A DNA stretch of 64,000 bases, taken from NCBI GenBank assembly GCA_004570425.1, contig SPQJ01000002.1, positions 153,466-217,465 of the forward strand. The letters run 5' to 3'. Shown one piece after another: positions 9,028 through 16,617 of this stretch. The position numbers and the translations under genes were made by a program. The notes beneath the pieces were generated by a model. That model was not told the DNA's origin and searched no databases. It was given only the letters and a program-made list of their open reading frames with translations. Source of the DNA: Bacillus sp. AZ43. Lineage in GTDB: Bacteria > Actinomycetota > Actinomycetes > Mycobacteriales > Geodermatophilaceae. Numbering within the stretch: position 1 is the stretch's first letter; every line of letters starts with the position of its first letter.

Positions 9028-10041
9028 TCACCCGGCGATCTGCTTCACGTCGTCGATCATGATCGCGGTCGTCTCGATGCCGCCGAAGACGACGTACCAG
9101 GCGACCGGGTCCAGGTAGACGATCTGGTCGTTCTGGGCAGCGGTCGTCTGCTTCACGATCTCGTTGTCGAGCACGGCCTCCGCCGACTGCGCCCCTTCGG
9201 CGTTGGTGGCGGCGTCGCGGTCGACGACCCAGAGGTAGTCGGGGTTCGTCTCGAGCAGGAACTCGAAGGAGACCGGCTCGCCGTGGGTGGCGGCCCGGAT
9301 GTCGTCGACGACCGGCTGCACGCCGAAGGCGTCGTAGATGAGACCGCCGCGGGCGCCGCGCGCGTCGGAGTTCTCGCCGGCCGGGGCCATCGCGCTGAGC
9401 TCACCACCGGAGATCATGAGGCCCAGGCCGGTGCCGGCGTCGGCGGTGACCGCCTTCGCCTCCTCGATGCCCTTCTCCACCTCCGCGACCGCGGCGGCCG
9501 CCTCGTCCTCGGCGCCGAGGACCTCGCCCAGGAAGGTGGCGTTGCGCTCGAGGGTCTCCGTGTAGGTGCCGCGCAGGCCGAGGTCGACCGTCGGGGCGAT
9601 CTCGGCGAGATCCTCGAACAGGGCCGCCGAACGGCCGCCGATGATGATGAGGTCCGGCTGCTGCGACTCGATCTCGATCAGGTCGGCCTCGAACAGCGTG
9701 CCCACGTCGTAGGCCTCCTCGGCCAGGGCGTCCTGGAGGTAGTCGGGCACCGAGTCCAGCGGGGCGCCCGAGACCTCACCGCCCAGCGCGCCGATCGTGT
9801 CGAGGCTGGCCAGGTCGAAGACGACGATGTTCTCGGGGTTCTTCGGCACCTCGACGGTGGTCTCCTCGAGGACCGGCTCCTCGTCCTCGGCCGCCGTGTT
9901 CCGGTCCCAGGTGAAGGTCACGGTCTCCGCGTCGGCGGAGGCCCCGGCCTCGGCGTCGGCCTCGCCACCGCAGGCGGAGAGCGCCAGGACGGCGGAGACT
10001 GGCAGGGCGAGGGCGGCGAGAGGCCGGGCGGCGGGACGCAT
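9028..10041 (-). CDS. Siderophore-binding lipoprotein of the ABC importer (FatB/CeuA/YclQ-like)
   Basis: This 337-residue protein has a lipoprotein signal: hydrophobic residues 8-21, then LSAC with the lipidated Cys at 24. The Asp/Glu-rich linker is followed by VPKNPENIVVFDLASLDTI and QPDLIIIGGRSA, features of the periplasmic-binding fold that captures catecholate or petrobactin-type ferric siderophores. The lysine- and glutamate-poor core with a long single-helix hinge fits cluster A-II binding proteins. It is the first gene of the four-gene importer. Tandem IdeR/DtxR-like boxes lie 24-57 bases upstream, so it should be repressed when iron is plentiful. Exact siderophore specificity cannot be read from sequence alone. 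Confidence 0.9.
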   Translation of the reverse strand: MRPAARPLAALALPVSAVLALSACGGEADAEAGASADAETVTFTWDRNTAAEDEEPVLEETTVEVPKNPENIVVFDLASLDTIGALGGEVSGAPLDSVPDYLQDALAEEAYDVGTLFEADLIEIESQQPDLIIIGGRSAALFEDLAEIAPTVDLGLRGTYTETLERNATFLGEVLGAEDEAAAAVAEVEKGIEEAKAVTADAGTGLGLMISGGELSAMAPAGENSDARGARGGLIYDAFGVQPVVDDIRAATHGEPVSFEFLLETNPDYLWVVDRDAATNAEGAQSAEAVLDNEIVKQTTAAQNDQIVYLDPVAWYVVFGGIETTAIMIDDVKQIAG

Positions 10042-10064
10042 CGTGCTCCTGTTCGGAACTGAGG

Positions 10065-10098
10065 GTAGGTAGCCCTAACTAAGGCGCGCCTAACCTGT
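10065..10098 (-). promoter_or_regulatory. Two overlapping IdeR/DtxR-type iron boxes
   Basis: Two 19-bp windows, 10065-10083 and 10080-10098, each match about 12 of 19 positions of the IdeR/DmdR consensus (TTAGGTTAGGCTAACCTAA), including CTAAC and AGG arms. They sit 24-57 bases upstream of the binding-protein start, where repressor would block the importer promoter. The match count was done by eye. Confidence 0.7.
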
Positions 10099-10202
10099 CA
10101 TACCGGTTCCGGAACGCGCCAGGGGGGTCCCCCGGGTCGGGCCGACGGCGCGCGGGAGGATGACGCCGTGCCGTCCGCCGCCATGCCCCGTGAGCAGCGC
10201 CG

Positions 10203-10568
10203 GTGACGGGGTTCCTGGTCGTCACGACCACGGTCGTCGCCGTCGCCGTCGCGCTGCTGGGCCTGCTGTCGACGCTGGCCCGCCGGCGCATCGGCCTGGT
10301 GCACCTCGTGGCCACGGGGGTCCTCGAGGCCGTCCTCCTCGTGCAGGCGGTCGCCGTGGCCGTGGCGATGGGGCGCGGCGAGCGGCCCGAGGACACCCCG
10401 ACGTTCGTCAGCTACCTGGTGGCGGTGCTCCTGGTGCCCGTCGCCGGCGCCCTGTGGGCCCGCGCGGAGCGGACCCGCTGGGCCGGGACCGTGCTGGCGG
10501 TCGCGGCGGCGGTGGTCGGCGTCATGGTCTGGCGGTTGCTGCAGCTCTGGGAGGTCACCGGTGCGTGA
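10203..10568 (+). CDS. Small four-helix membrane protein of unknown function
   Basis: A 121-residue protein with a GTG start and four hydrophobic segments (about residues 3-22, 32-55, 68-86 and 91-112) separated by short Arg-rich loops. I recognise no named domain. All codons are GC-rich at the third position, which supports real coding. It shares eight bases with the next gene, also a small membrane protein, so the two are probably co-translated. The divergent neighbour is the iron importer, but nothing in this protein suggests a role in iron. Location should be the cytoplasmic membrane. Confidence 0.7.
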   Translation: MTGFLVVTTTVVAVAVALLGLLSTLARRRIGLVHLVATGVLEAVLLVQAVAVAVAMGRGERPEDTPTFVSYLVAVLLVPVAGALWARAERTRWAGTVLAVAAAVVGVMVWRLLQLWEVTGA

Positions 10569-11034
10569 GGACCGTGCGCTGGGGGCACCCGCGGAGAGCG
10601 GCCGCGCCGCGGGACCGGGCATGTCCGGCGCCGGCCGGGTGCTGGTCGCGCTCTACGCCACCTTCGCGCTCGCGGCCGGCGCCCGGGCCGCGGTGCAGCT
10701 GAGCACCCGGTTCGACGACGCGCCCGTCGCCTACCTGCTCTCGGCCCTCGCCGCGCTGGTCTACGTCGTCGCCACGGTGGGTCTGGTGCGTGGTGGGCCC
10801 GGCGGCCGGCGCACGGCGCTGGCCGCCATCACCGTCGAACTGGTCGGCGTGCTGGTCGTGGGCACGCTGTCGCTCGCCGACCCCGCCGCCTTCCCCGACG
10901 AGACGGTGTGGTCGGCGTACGGCCGCGGCTACTACTTCGTCCCGCTGGTGCTGCCGGTCCTCGGCCTGCTGCTGCTGCGCGGAGCGGCTCAGAAGTCGCC
11001 GCCCCCGAAGTCGCCCCCGCCGAAGTCCCCGTAG
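10561..11034 (+). CDS. Small membrane protein with a Pro/Lys/Ser tail, unknown function
   Basis: A 157-residue protein overlapping the previous stop by eight bases. The GTG at 10561 or the ATG at 10621 could start it; the first 20 residues are hydrophilic. Four hydrophobic segments follow (about 26-44, 58-78, 88-105 and 127-142). The C-terminus is three copies of a KSPPP-like unit. These last 15 codons are antisense to the GGGDF repeats of the convergent gene, so the tail may be run-on coding rather than selected sequence. No family was recognised. A partner role with the 10203 protein is inferred only from coupling. Confidence 0.65.
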   Translation: MREDRALGAPAESGRAAGPGMSGAGRVLVALYATFALAAGARAAVQLSTRFDDAPVAYLLSALAALVYVVATVGLVRGGPGGRRTALAAITVELVGVLVVGTLSLADPAAFPDETVWSAYGRGYYFVPLVLPVLGLLLLRGAAQKSPPPKSPPPKSP

Positions 11035-11705
11035 TCGCCGCCGCCGTCCCAGCCGTTGTCGGCTCCCCCGGCGAAATCGGCGCCCGGGTCGCCGCCGTAG
11101 CCGCCAGCGTCGGCCCCGGCGCCGTCCTGGTACCCCTCCGCGTAGGCCTCCTCGTCGCCCCCGCCGAAGAGGCCCCCGTCGCCGAGACCGGTGTCGAACA
11201 GCGCGTCGGCCACAGCGGTGCCGATGACGAGCCCGCCGATCGTGCCCAGCAGGCTGCCGCCGATCATGCTCCCCATGCCGGGTCCGCCGTAGCCGCGTCC
11301 GTAACCGCCGCCGTAGCCGGGGCCGTAGCCACCTCCGCCGTAGCCGGGGCCGTAGCCGCCGAGCGCCCGCTCCAGGGTGCCGGGCTGGCGCATCTCGGCG
11401 CGGGTGGCCACCCGCGCCAGGGTCTGCGGGTCGTCGGTGCGTGGCCGCTCGTCGGCGGGCACGGCGGCGGCCAGCTGCGCCAGCACCTGCTGCCGCTGGT
11501 CGGTCGTGAGCTGGGCGAAGGCCTCGGCGTGCGCCTGCTCGATCTGCTCGGGCGGCGCGGTGCGCAGCAGGTACCGGTAGCGGGCGATCGCCTGGTCGTC
11601 GGGCAGCGGCTCCCCGCGCCCGGTCGTCGGGTACCCCCGTCCGGCGTACCCGCCCGGGGAGGACGGCTGCGGGCGGCGGCCGAAGAGGCGGTCGAGCAGT
11701 CCCAT
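10989..11705 (-). CDS. Glycine-rich protein with GGGDF tail, unknown function
   Basis: This 238-residue protein starts at the ATG at 11705, behind GGGAGGAA at six bases. Residues 1-110 hold a helical, charged part starting MGLLDRLFGRR, with an LLRTAPPEQIEQAHAEAF-like stretch. Residues about 115-140 are Gly-Tyr repeats (GYGPGYGG). Then comes a Gly/Ala-rich hydrophobic segment (about 145-165, GGSLLGTIGGLVIGTAVADA) and a Gly/Asp-rich acidic tail ending in two DFGGG repeats. Similar actinobacterial proteins with an amphipathic head and glycine-rich tail are uncharacterised, and I assign no function. It could peripherally bind a membrane. It is divergent from the LOV phosphatase gene. Confidence 0.7.
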   Translation of the reverse strand: MGLLDRLFGRRPQPSSPGGYAGRGYPTTGRGEPLPDDQAIARYRYLLRTAPPEQIEQAHAEAFAQLTTDQRQQVLAQLAAAVPADERPRTDDPQTLARVATRAEMRQPGTLERALGGYGPGYGGGGYGPGYGGGYGRGYGGPGMGSMIGGSLLGTIGGLVIGTAVADALFDTGLGDGGLFGGGDEEAYAEGYQDGAGADAGGYGGDPGADFAGGADNGWDGGGDYGDFGGGDFGGGDF

Positions 11706-11839
11706 GGCGGTTCCTCCCGGCGTGCGTCCTGCACCCTGCCGACGAGCGGGGCCTCCCGGACGTTCCCCGGCGGCCCGCCGGCCACACCCGCGGCGGGTGC
11801 TCGACCAGGCGGTCGGGGTGCGCACGGTTAGATGGCTCC

Positions 11840-14095
11840 GTGCAGTCCGAGCTCGCCCGCCCGTGGCCTCCCCTGCAGGATCCGGGCCTGGACCAGCAGG
11901 CGGGGATCGTGACGGCCGCCTCCGCCGCCGTCTCGGACGCGGGGTCCGCGGCCGGCGCGCACGCCGCCCTGCCCGCGGTGCTCGTCGACGTGCCGGTCGC
12001 CGTCCTGGTGATCGACCGCGGGACCGGCTCCGTCGTCTACGCGAACACGGCCGCCGTCGCGCTGGCCGGCAACGTCGGCCTGCCGGTCGACGTCGACACC
12101 TGGGGTGCCGCCGTCGGGCTGACCGACCTGTCCGGCCGACCGCTGGCCAGCAGCAGCGGCCCGCTGTCGACGGTCGCCCAGGGGCGTCCGGTCGCGGGCG
12201 AGGCCGTCCGGCTGGCCTCGGGGGCCGAGGACCACCTGCTCTGGGTCACCGGCTTCCCGCTGTCGGGGCCGGGCAGCGAGCAGCAGCTGTCCCTCGTCGT
12301 CTTCCTGCAGCTCGACCCGCCGGAGGCGGTGGACGACCCGGACTCCTACCTCCAGGCGCTGCGCGAGCGCGCGGTCATCGCCACCGACATCACGTTCACG
12401 ATCACCGACCCGCGGCAGCCGGACGACCCGCTGGTGTGGGTCAACCCGTCGTTCAGCCGGATCACCGGCTACCCGGCCGAGGAGGCGATCGGCCGCAACT
12501 GCCGCTTCCTGCAGGGACCGGCGACCGATCCGGCGGCCGTCGCCGAGATCCGCGAGGGGCTGGCGGCACGCCGGACGGTGACGACGACGCTGCTCAACTA
12601 CCGCAAGGACGGCACCGCCTTCTGGAACCAGCTGTCGATCAGCCCGGTCTTCGACGGCGAGGGCGACCTGGTCAGCTTCGTGGGCGTGCAGACCGACGTG
12701 ACCGAACGGGTCCGGGGGGAACGGGAGCGGGAGGCGGCCTTCGCCGCCGAGCAGGCCGCCCGGCACGAGGCGGAGCTGGCCCGCGCTGTCGCCGAGCAGG
12801 CGCGCAGGGACGCCGAGGAGGCCCGCGCGACCGCCGAGCGCGCGCAGACGCGGCTGGCGCTCATGGCGGAGGTCACCAGCGCCCTCATCGCGACGCTGGA
12901 CATGGAGGAGCTGCTCGACCGGCTCGCCCGGCTGTGCGTCCCCCTGCTGGCCGACTGGGTCTACGTCACCGTGCTGGACGAGTACGGCGGCGTGCGCCGG
13001 GCCGTAGCCCGTCACCGGGACGGGCGCGAGGACGACCTGGCCGAGTTCGCGGCGCTGCACGTCATGCACCTGCCCCCGAGGTCCCCGAGCCGGCGCAGCA
13101 TCACCACCTCCCGGCCGGTGCTCCTGGCGGAGGTGACCCCCGAGGTGGTGGAGGAGGCCATCACCTCGGCGCCCGCCCGCGAGGTCTTCGCCCGGCTGGG
13201 CGGGAGCACGGTGCTGACCGCCCCGATGGTCGCCCGCCGCCGCACGCTGGGCGCGATCGCCCTCGTGCGCGCGACCCCCGACCGGCCGTTCACCCCGGAC
13301 GAGATCGAGATCGTCGAGGACCTCGCCGGCCGCGCCGCCCTCGCCATGGACAACGTGCGGCTCTACCAGCGCGAGCACTCCGTGGCCGACACCCTCCAGC
13401 GCTCGCTCCTGCCCGTGCTCCCCGAGGTGCGGGGCATCGAGACGGCCGCGCACTACGTCAGCGCCTCGACCGCCGCCGACGTCGGCGGCGACTTCTACGA
13501 CCTGCTCGAGCTCCCGGACGGCTCCGTCGGCGTCGTGGTGGGCGACGTCGTGGGGCACGACGTCGCCGCGGCCGCCGCCATGGGCCACCTGCGCGGGCTG
13601 ATCCGGGCGTGCGTCTGGGACGCCGACGACGCCGACCCGGGCCGGGTCCTCGCCCGCGTCGACCGGCTGGTCCAGGGCCTGCGGGTCGCGCCCATGGCCA
13701 CGATGGTCTACGCCCGCGCCCTGCGGCCCGCGGAGCCCGGCGCGCCGTGGCGGCTGCAGGTGGCCAACGCGGGGCACCCCCCGGTGCTGGTCCGGACTCC
13801 CGCCGGCGCGGTCCGGGTGCTGTCGGAGGTCACCGGGATGCTCGTCGGCGTCGATGCCACCTCCCGCCGGGAGACGGTGACGGTGGACCTCCCGCCCGGG
13901 TCCACGCTGCTGGCATACACCGACGGGCTGGTGGAGCAGCCCGGCGCCGACCTCGACCAGGGCATCGCGGAGCTCTGCCACCGGATCGCGGCCGCCCCGG
14001 CCGCCGCCGGGCCCCGCCGGCTCTGCGATGCCGCGGTCAGCGGTGGGCTCGACGGCCGCGACGACGTCGCGCTGCTCGCCGTCCGCTTCGGCTGA
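11840..14095 (+). CDS. PAS-LOV-GAF-PP2C (RsbU/SpoIIE-type) phosphatase, probable blue-light sensor
   Basis: A 751-residue cytoplasmic protein from a GTG start. Residues about 45-155 look like a degenerate PAS domain. About 170-290 form a LOV domain with GRNCRFLQG, Cys221 being the residue that bonds flavin in light, followed by LNYRKDG and FWNQLSISPV. An alanine/glutamate coiled coil (about 290-335) leads to a GAF domain (about 345-500). The C-terminal PP2C/SpoIIE domain has the metal-binding DVGGDF at 547-552 and GDVVGHD further on. Such proteins dephosphorylate anti-sigma-factor antagonists (STAS) in partner-switching pathways. Light could thus feed the general stress response, which is an inference. 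No antagonist or anti-sigma gene is adjacent. Confidence 0.93.
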   Translation: MQSELARPWPPLQDPGLDQQAGIVTAASAAVSDAGSAAGAHAALPAVLVDVPVAVLVIDRGTGSVVYANTAAVALAGNVGLPVDVDTWGAAVGLTDLSGRPLASSSGPLSTVAQGRPVAGEAVRLASGAEDHLLWVTGFPLSGPGSEQQLSLVVFLQLDPPEAVDDPDSYLQALRERAVIATDITFTITDPRQPDDPLVWVNPSFSRITGYPAEEAIGRNCRFLQGPATDPAAVAEIREGLAARRTVTTTLLNYRKDGTAFWNQLSISPVFDGEGDLVSFVGVQTDVTERVRGEREREAAFAAEQAARHEAELARAVAEQARRDAEEARATAERAQTRLALMAEVTSALIATLDMEELLDRLARLCVPLLADWVYVTVLDEYGGVRRAVARHRDGREDDLAEFAALHVMHLPPRSPSRRSITTSRPVLLAEVTPEVVEEAITSAPAREVFARLGGSTVLTAPMVARRRTLGAIALVRATPDRPFTPDEIEIVEDLAGRAALAMDNVRLYQREHSVADTLQRSLLPVLPEVRGIETAAHYVSASTAADVGGDFYDLLELPDGSVGVVVGDVVGHDVAAAAAMGHLRGLIRACVWDADDADPGRVLARVDRLVQGLRVAPMATMVYARALRPAEPGAPWRLQVANAGHPPVLVRTPAGAVRVLSEVTGMLVGVDATSRRETVTVDLPPGSTLLAYTDGLVEQPGADLDQGIAELCHRIAAAPAAAGPRRLCDAAVSGGLDGRDDVALLAVRFG

Positions 14096-14105
14096 TCGGG
14101 CGGGC

Positions 14106-14621
14106 TCAGCCCTCGGGGCGGCGCAGCAGCCCGTAGGAGCCGCGGTGGAACAGCAGGGGGCGCCGGTCGGGGTGCGAGCCGAGGTCGAGCACGCGGGCGA
14201 CGACGATCGTGTGGTCCCCGCCGTCGTACTCCGCCCACAGCTCCCCGTCGATCCAGGCGACGACGTCGTCGAGCACCGGGGAGCCGTGCGGGCTCGGGGT
14301 CCAGGGGACGCCGGCGAACTTGTCCGCGGCCGATCTGGCGAAGTTCTGCGATACGGCGTCCTGCCCCTCGGCCAGCACGTTGACGCAGAACCGGCCGATG
14401 TCGCGGAGCCGCGGCCAGGTCCGTGACGTCCGGGCGGGCGCGAAGGCGACCAGCGGCGGGTCCAGCGACAGCGAACTGAACGACTGGCAGGTGAACCCGA
14501 TCGGGCCGTCGTCGGTCACGGCGGTGAGCACGGTGACGCCGGAGGCGAAGTGGCCGAGCACGTCGCGCATCACGCGCGGGTCGACGATCGGCGGCGCGCC
14601 GTCGGGCGCGGGGGAGCCCAT
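14106..14621 (-). CDS. Flavin reductase-like FMN-binding split-barrel protein
   Basis: A 171-residue protein whose ATG at 14621 shares one base with the upstream stop (TGATG), so it is translationally coupled to the HMG-CoA lyase gene. The GVTVLTA, GFTCQSFSSLSLDPPLV and FCVNVLAEGQ segments and the late HRGSYGLL are standard marks of the flavin reductase domain used by two-component monooxygenases (HpaC, ActVB type). It should reduce free FMN or FAD with NAD(P)H and pass it to an oxygenase. No oxygenase partner is next to it. The link with HMG-CoA lyase hints at a branched-chain or aromatic degradation context, but that is only positional. Confidence 0.88.
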   Translation of the reverse strand: MGSPAPDGAPPIVDPRVMRDVLGHFASGVTVLTAVTDDGPIGFTCQSFSSLSLDPPLVAFAPARTSRTWPRLRDIGRFCVNVLAEGQDAVSQNFARSAADKFAGVPWTPSPHGSPVLDDVVAWIDGELWAEYDGGDHTIVVARVLDLGSHPDRRPLLFHRGSYGLLRRPEG

Positions 14622-15559
14622 CAGCCGGGGACGGGGGCCGGTCGTGGCACCGAGCGCCCACCGGCGCGGTAGAGCGAGCTGGGCAGCTCGTGGCCCACGG
14701 CGTCCTCGGTGACCTTCGCGGCGGCCAGGACGGCGTCGAGGTCGATCCCGGTCCGCACGCCGGACTCCTCCAGCAGGTACGCGAGCTCCTCGGTCGCGAT
14801 GTTGCCGCTGGCCCCCGGCGCGAACGGGCAGCCGCCCAGCCCGCCGACGGAGGAGTCGAGCTGCGTGACGCCGGCCTGGATCGCGGCCAGCGCGTTGGCC
14901 TGACCGGTGCCGCGGGTGTCGTGGAAGTGCACGCCCACGGGCACCCCGGGGCAGGCCCGGCGGACCGCGTCGAGCAGCTGGACGACGCGCAGCGGCGTGG
15001 TCGTGCCGATCGTGTCGCCGAGGCACAGCTGGTCGGCGCCCGCGGTCACGGCGGCGCGGGCGACGTCCACGGTGCGCGGGATCGGCGTCCGGCCGTCGAA
15101 GGGGCAGTCCCAGGCCGTCGCGATGATGACCTCCAGGCTGCCGCCCGCACCGTGCGCGAGCGCCGCGATCTCACCCACGGCGGCGACCGCGTCGGCCGTC
15201 GGGCGCCCGGCGTTGGCCCGGCTGTGCCCGTCCGACGCCGAGACGACGTACTCGAGGTGGGCGACGCCGGCGTCGACCGCGCGCACCGCTCCACGGGGGT
15301 TGGCGACCAGCGCGGACCAGTGCACGTCGCCCCAGCGGGAGAGCTCGGCGGCCACCTGGTCGGCGTCGGCGAGGGCGGGGACGGCCTTGGGGGAGACGAA
15401 CGAGGTGGCCTCGATCCGGCGGACGCCCGTGGCGACCAGCGCCTCAAGCATCGCCAGCTTGGCGTCCAGCGGCAGCGGCGCCTCCAGCTGCAGGCCGTCG
15501 CGCATGCCCACCTCGCGGACGTCGACCGCGGTGGGCAGCACCAGGTCGAACTCGTTCAC
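14621..15559 (-). CDS. Hydroxymethylglutaryl-CoA lyase
   Basis: A 312-residue TIM-barrel enzyme that cleaves HMG-CoA to acetoacetate and acetyl-CoA, the final step of leucine breakdown. The GTG at 15559 is chosen because GAGGAGG lies six bases upstream; the longer frame adds unlike sequence. Visible catalytic parts are REVGMRDGLQ (Arg20, Asp21), the metal-binding HFHD at 211-214, and the signature GLGGCPFAPGASGN with Cys244. The length and the GLGGCPFAPG loop separate it from homocitrate and isopropylmalate synthases. The coupled downstream gene is a flavin reductase. The divergent gene is a PAS-GGDEF protein with no clear metabolic tie. Confidence 0.93.
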   Translation of the reverse strand: MNEFDLVLPTAVDVREVGMRDGLQLEAPLPLDAKLAMLEALVATGVRRIEATSFVSPKAVPALADADQVAAELSRWGDVHWSALVANPRGAVRAVDAGVAHLEYVVSASDGHSRANAGRPTADAVAAVGEIAALAHGAGGSLEVIIATAWDCPFDGRTPIPRTVDVARAAVTAGADQLCLGDTIGTTTPLRVVQLLDAVRRACPGVPVGVHFHDTRGTGQANALAAIQAGVTQLDSSVGGLGGCPFAPGASGNIATEELAYLLEESGVRTGIDLDAVLAAAKVTEDAVGHELPSSLYRAGGRSVPRPAPVPG

Positions 15560-15708
15560 GAAGGACCTCCTCGGCTGTCGGTGCTCTCCCGCATCCTGCA
15601 CCCCCCGGGGAACACCCGGGCGAGTGACCCGAAACGGAACCGTGACGCCCCACGGCTCCAAAGGGGTAGCAGTCGCGCAAGATGTGCCCAGCGGAAGGGA
15701 GGTGGCAG

Positions 15709-16617
15709 GTGATCGAGGTCGTCGACGCGCTGCCGCCCGCCGACCGCCGGAGCGCGTTCGCCAACGCCCCGATGGGCGTGGCCCTCACCACCCCGGCCGG
15801 CGTCCTCGTCGACGTCAACCCGGCCCTGTGCGCGATGCTCGGGCGCACCGCTGCCGAGGTGCACGGCCGGTCGGTCCTCGACCTCCTGCACCCCGACTAC
15901 GTGCCGGCCGCGGCCGACGCGCACGCCTCGTGGATCGCCGCGCCCGACCGGCCGATGCGGCTGGAGAGCCGGCTGATGCGGTCCGACGGCGAGGACGTAC
16001 CCGTCCAGGTCACCGCGTCCTGGGTGCCCGAGGGCACCGACGGGGCGGCCGCCCACCTGGTGATGATCGTCGAGGACATCACCGAGCGGAAGGCGCTCGA
16101 GGCGCAGCTGGTGCACCGCTCGCTGCACGACCCGCTGACCGGCCTGCCCAACCGGCTGCTCTTCCAGGACCGGCTCTGGCACGCCCTGGAGCGGGGGCGC
16201 CGGGAGAACACCCCGACCTGCGTGCTGATCTGCGACCTCGACGGCTTCAAGGCGGTCAACGACGAGCTCGGCCACCCCATGGGGGACCTCGTGCTGGTGA
16301 CCTTCGCCGAGCGGCTGCGGTCGGTGCTCCGGGCCAGCGACACCGCGGCCCGGCTGGGCGGCGACGAGTTCAGCATCGTCTGCGAGAACACCGAGCCCGC
16401 GGACGCCGAGGTGCTCGCCGACCGGCTGCGCGCGTCGGTGACCGACCCGCTGGACCTGGCGGGGCAGGCGGTGGAGATCGGGCTGAGCGTCGGCATCGGC
16501 TCGGTGGCCGGCGGCGACCACCCCGAGGACGTCTTCGAGCGGGTCGTCCGGGAGGCCGACGACGCCATGTACGCCGACAAGGCCCGTCGCCGCCGGCCTC
16601 CCGGACCGACCGCCTAG
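15709..16617 (+). CDS. PAS-GGDEF diguanylate cyclase
   Basis: A 302-residue soluble protein. The GTG at 15709 is preferred over the ATG at 15682 because GGGAGG sits six bases before it. Residues about 12-128 form a PAS domain ending EDITERK. A short signalling helix leads to a GGDEF domain (about 138-295) with HDPLTGLPNR and an intact GGDEF at 217-221. RASD at 208-211 lies five residues before GGDEF, the position of the RxxD inhibitory site. It should therefore make c-di-GMP from two GTP and be feedback-inhibited. The PAS ligand is unknown. There is no EAL domain. Its stop overlaps the convergent MMPL stop by two bases. Confidence 0.92.
   Translation: MIEVVDALPPADRRSAFANAPMGVALTTPAGVLVDVNPALCAMLGRTAAEVHGRSVLDLLHPDYVPAAADAHASWIAAPDRPMRLESRLMRSDGEDVPVQVTASWVPEGTDGAAAHLVMIVEDITERKALEAQLVHRSLHDPLTGLPNRLLFQDRLWHALERGRRENTPTCVLICDLDGFKAVNDELGHPMGDLVLVTFAERLRSVLRASDTAARLGGDEFSIVCENTEPADAEVLADRLRASVTDPLDLAGQAVEIGLSVGIGSVAGGDHPEDVFERVVREADDAMYADKARRRRPPGPTA

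Noticed and set aside
11828..13981. A minus-strand frame opposite the LOV phosphatase
   Set aside because: It has His/Arg/Gly-rich low-information sequence and no start site; the plus-strand gene has full domains.
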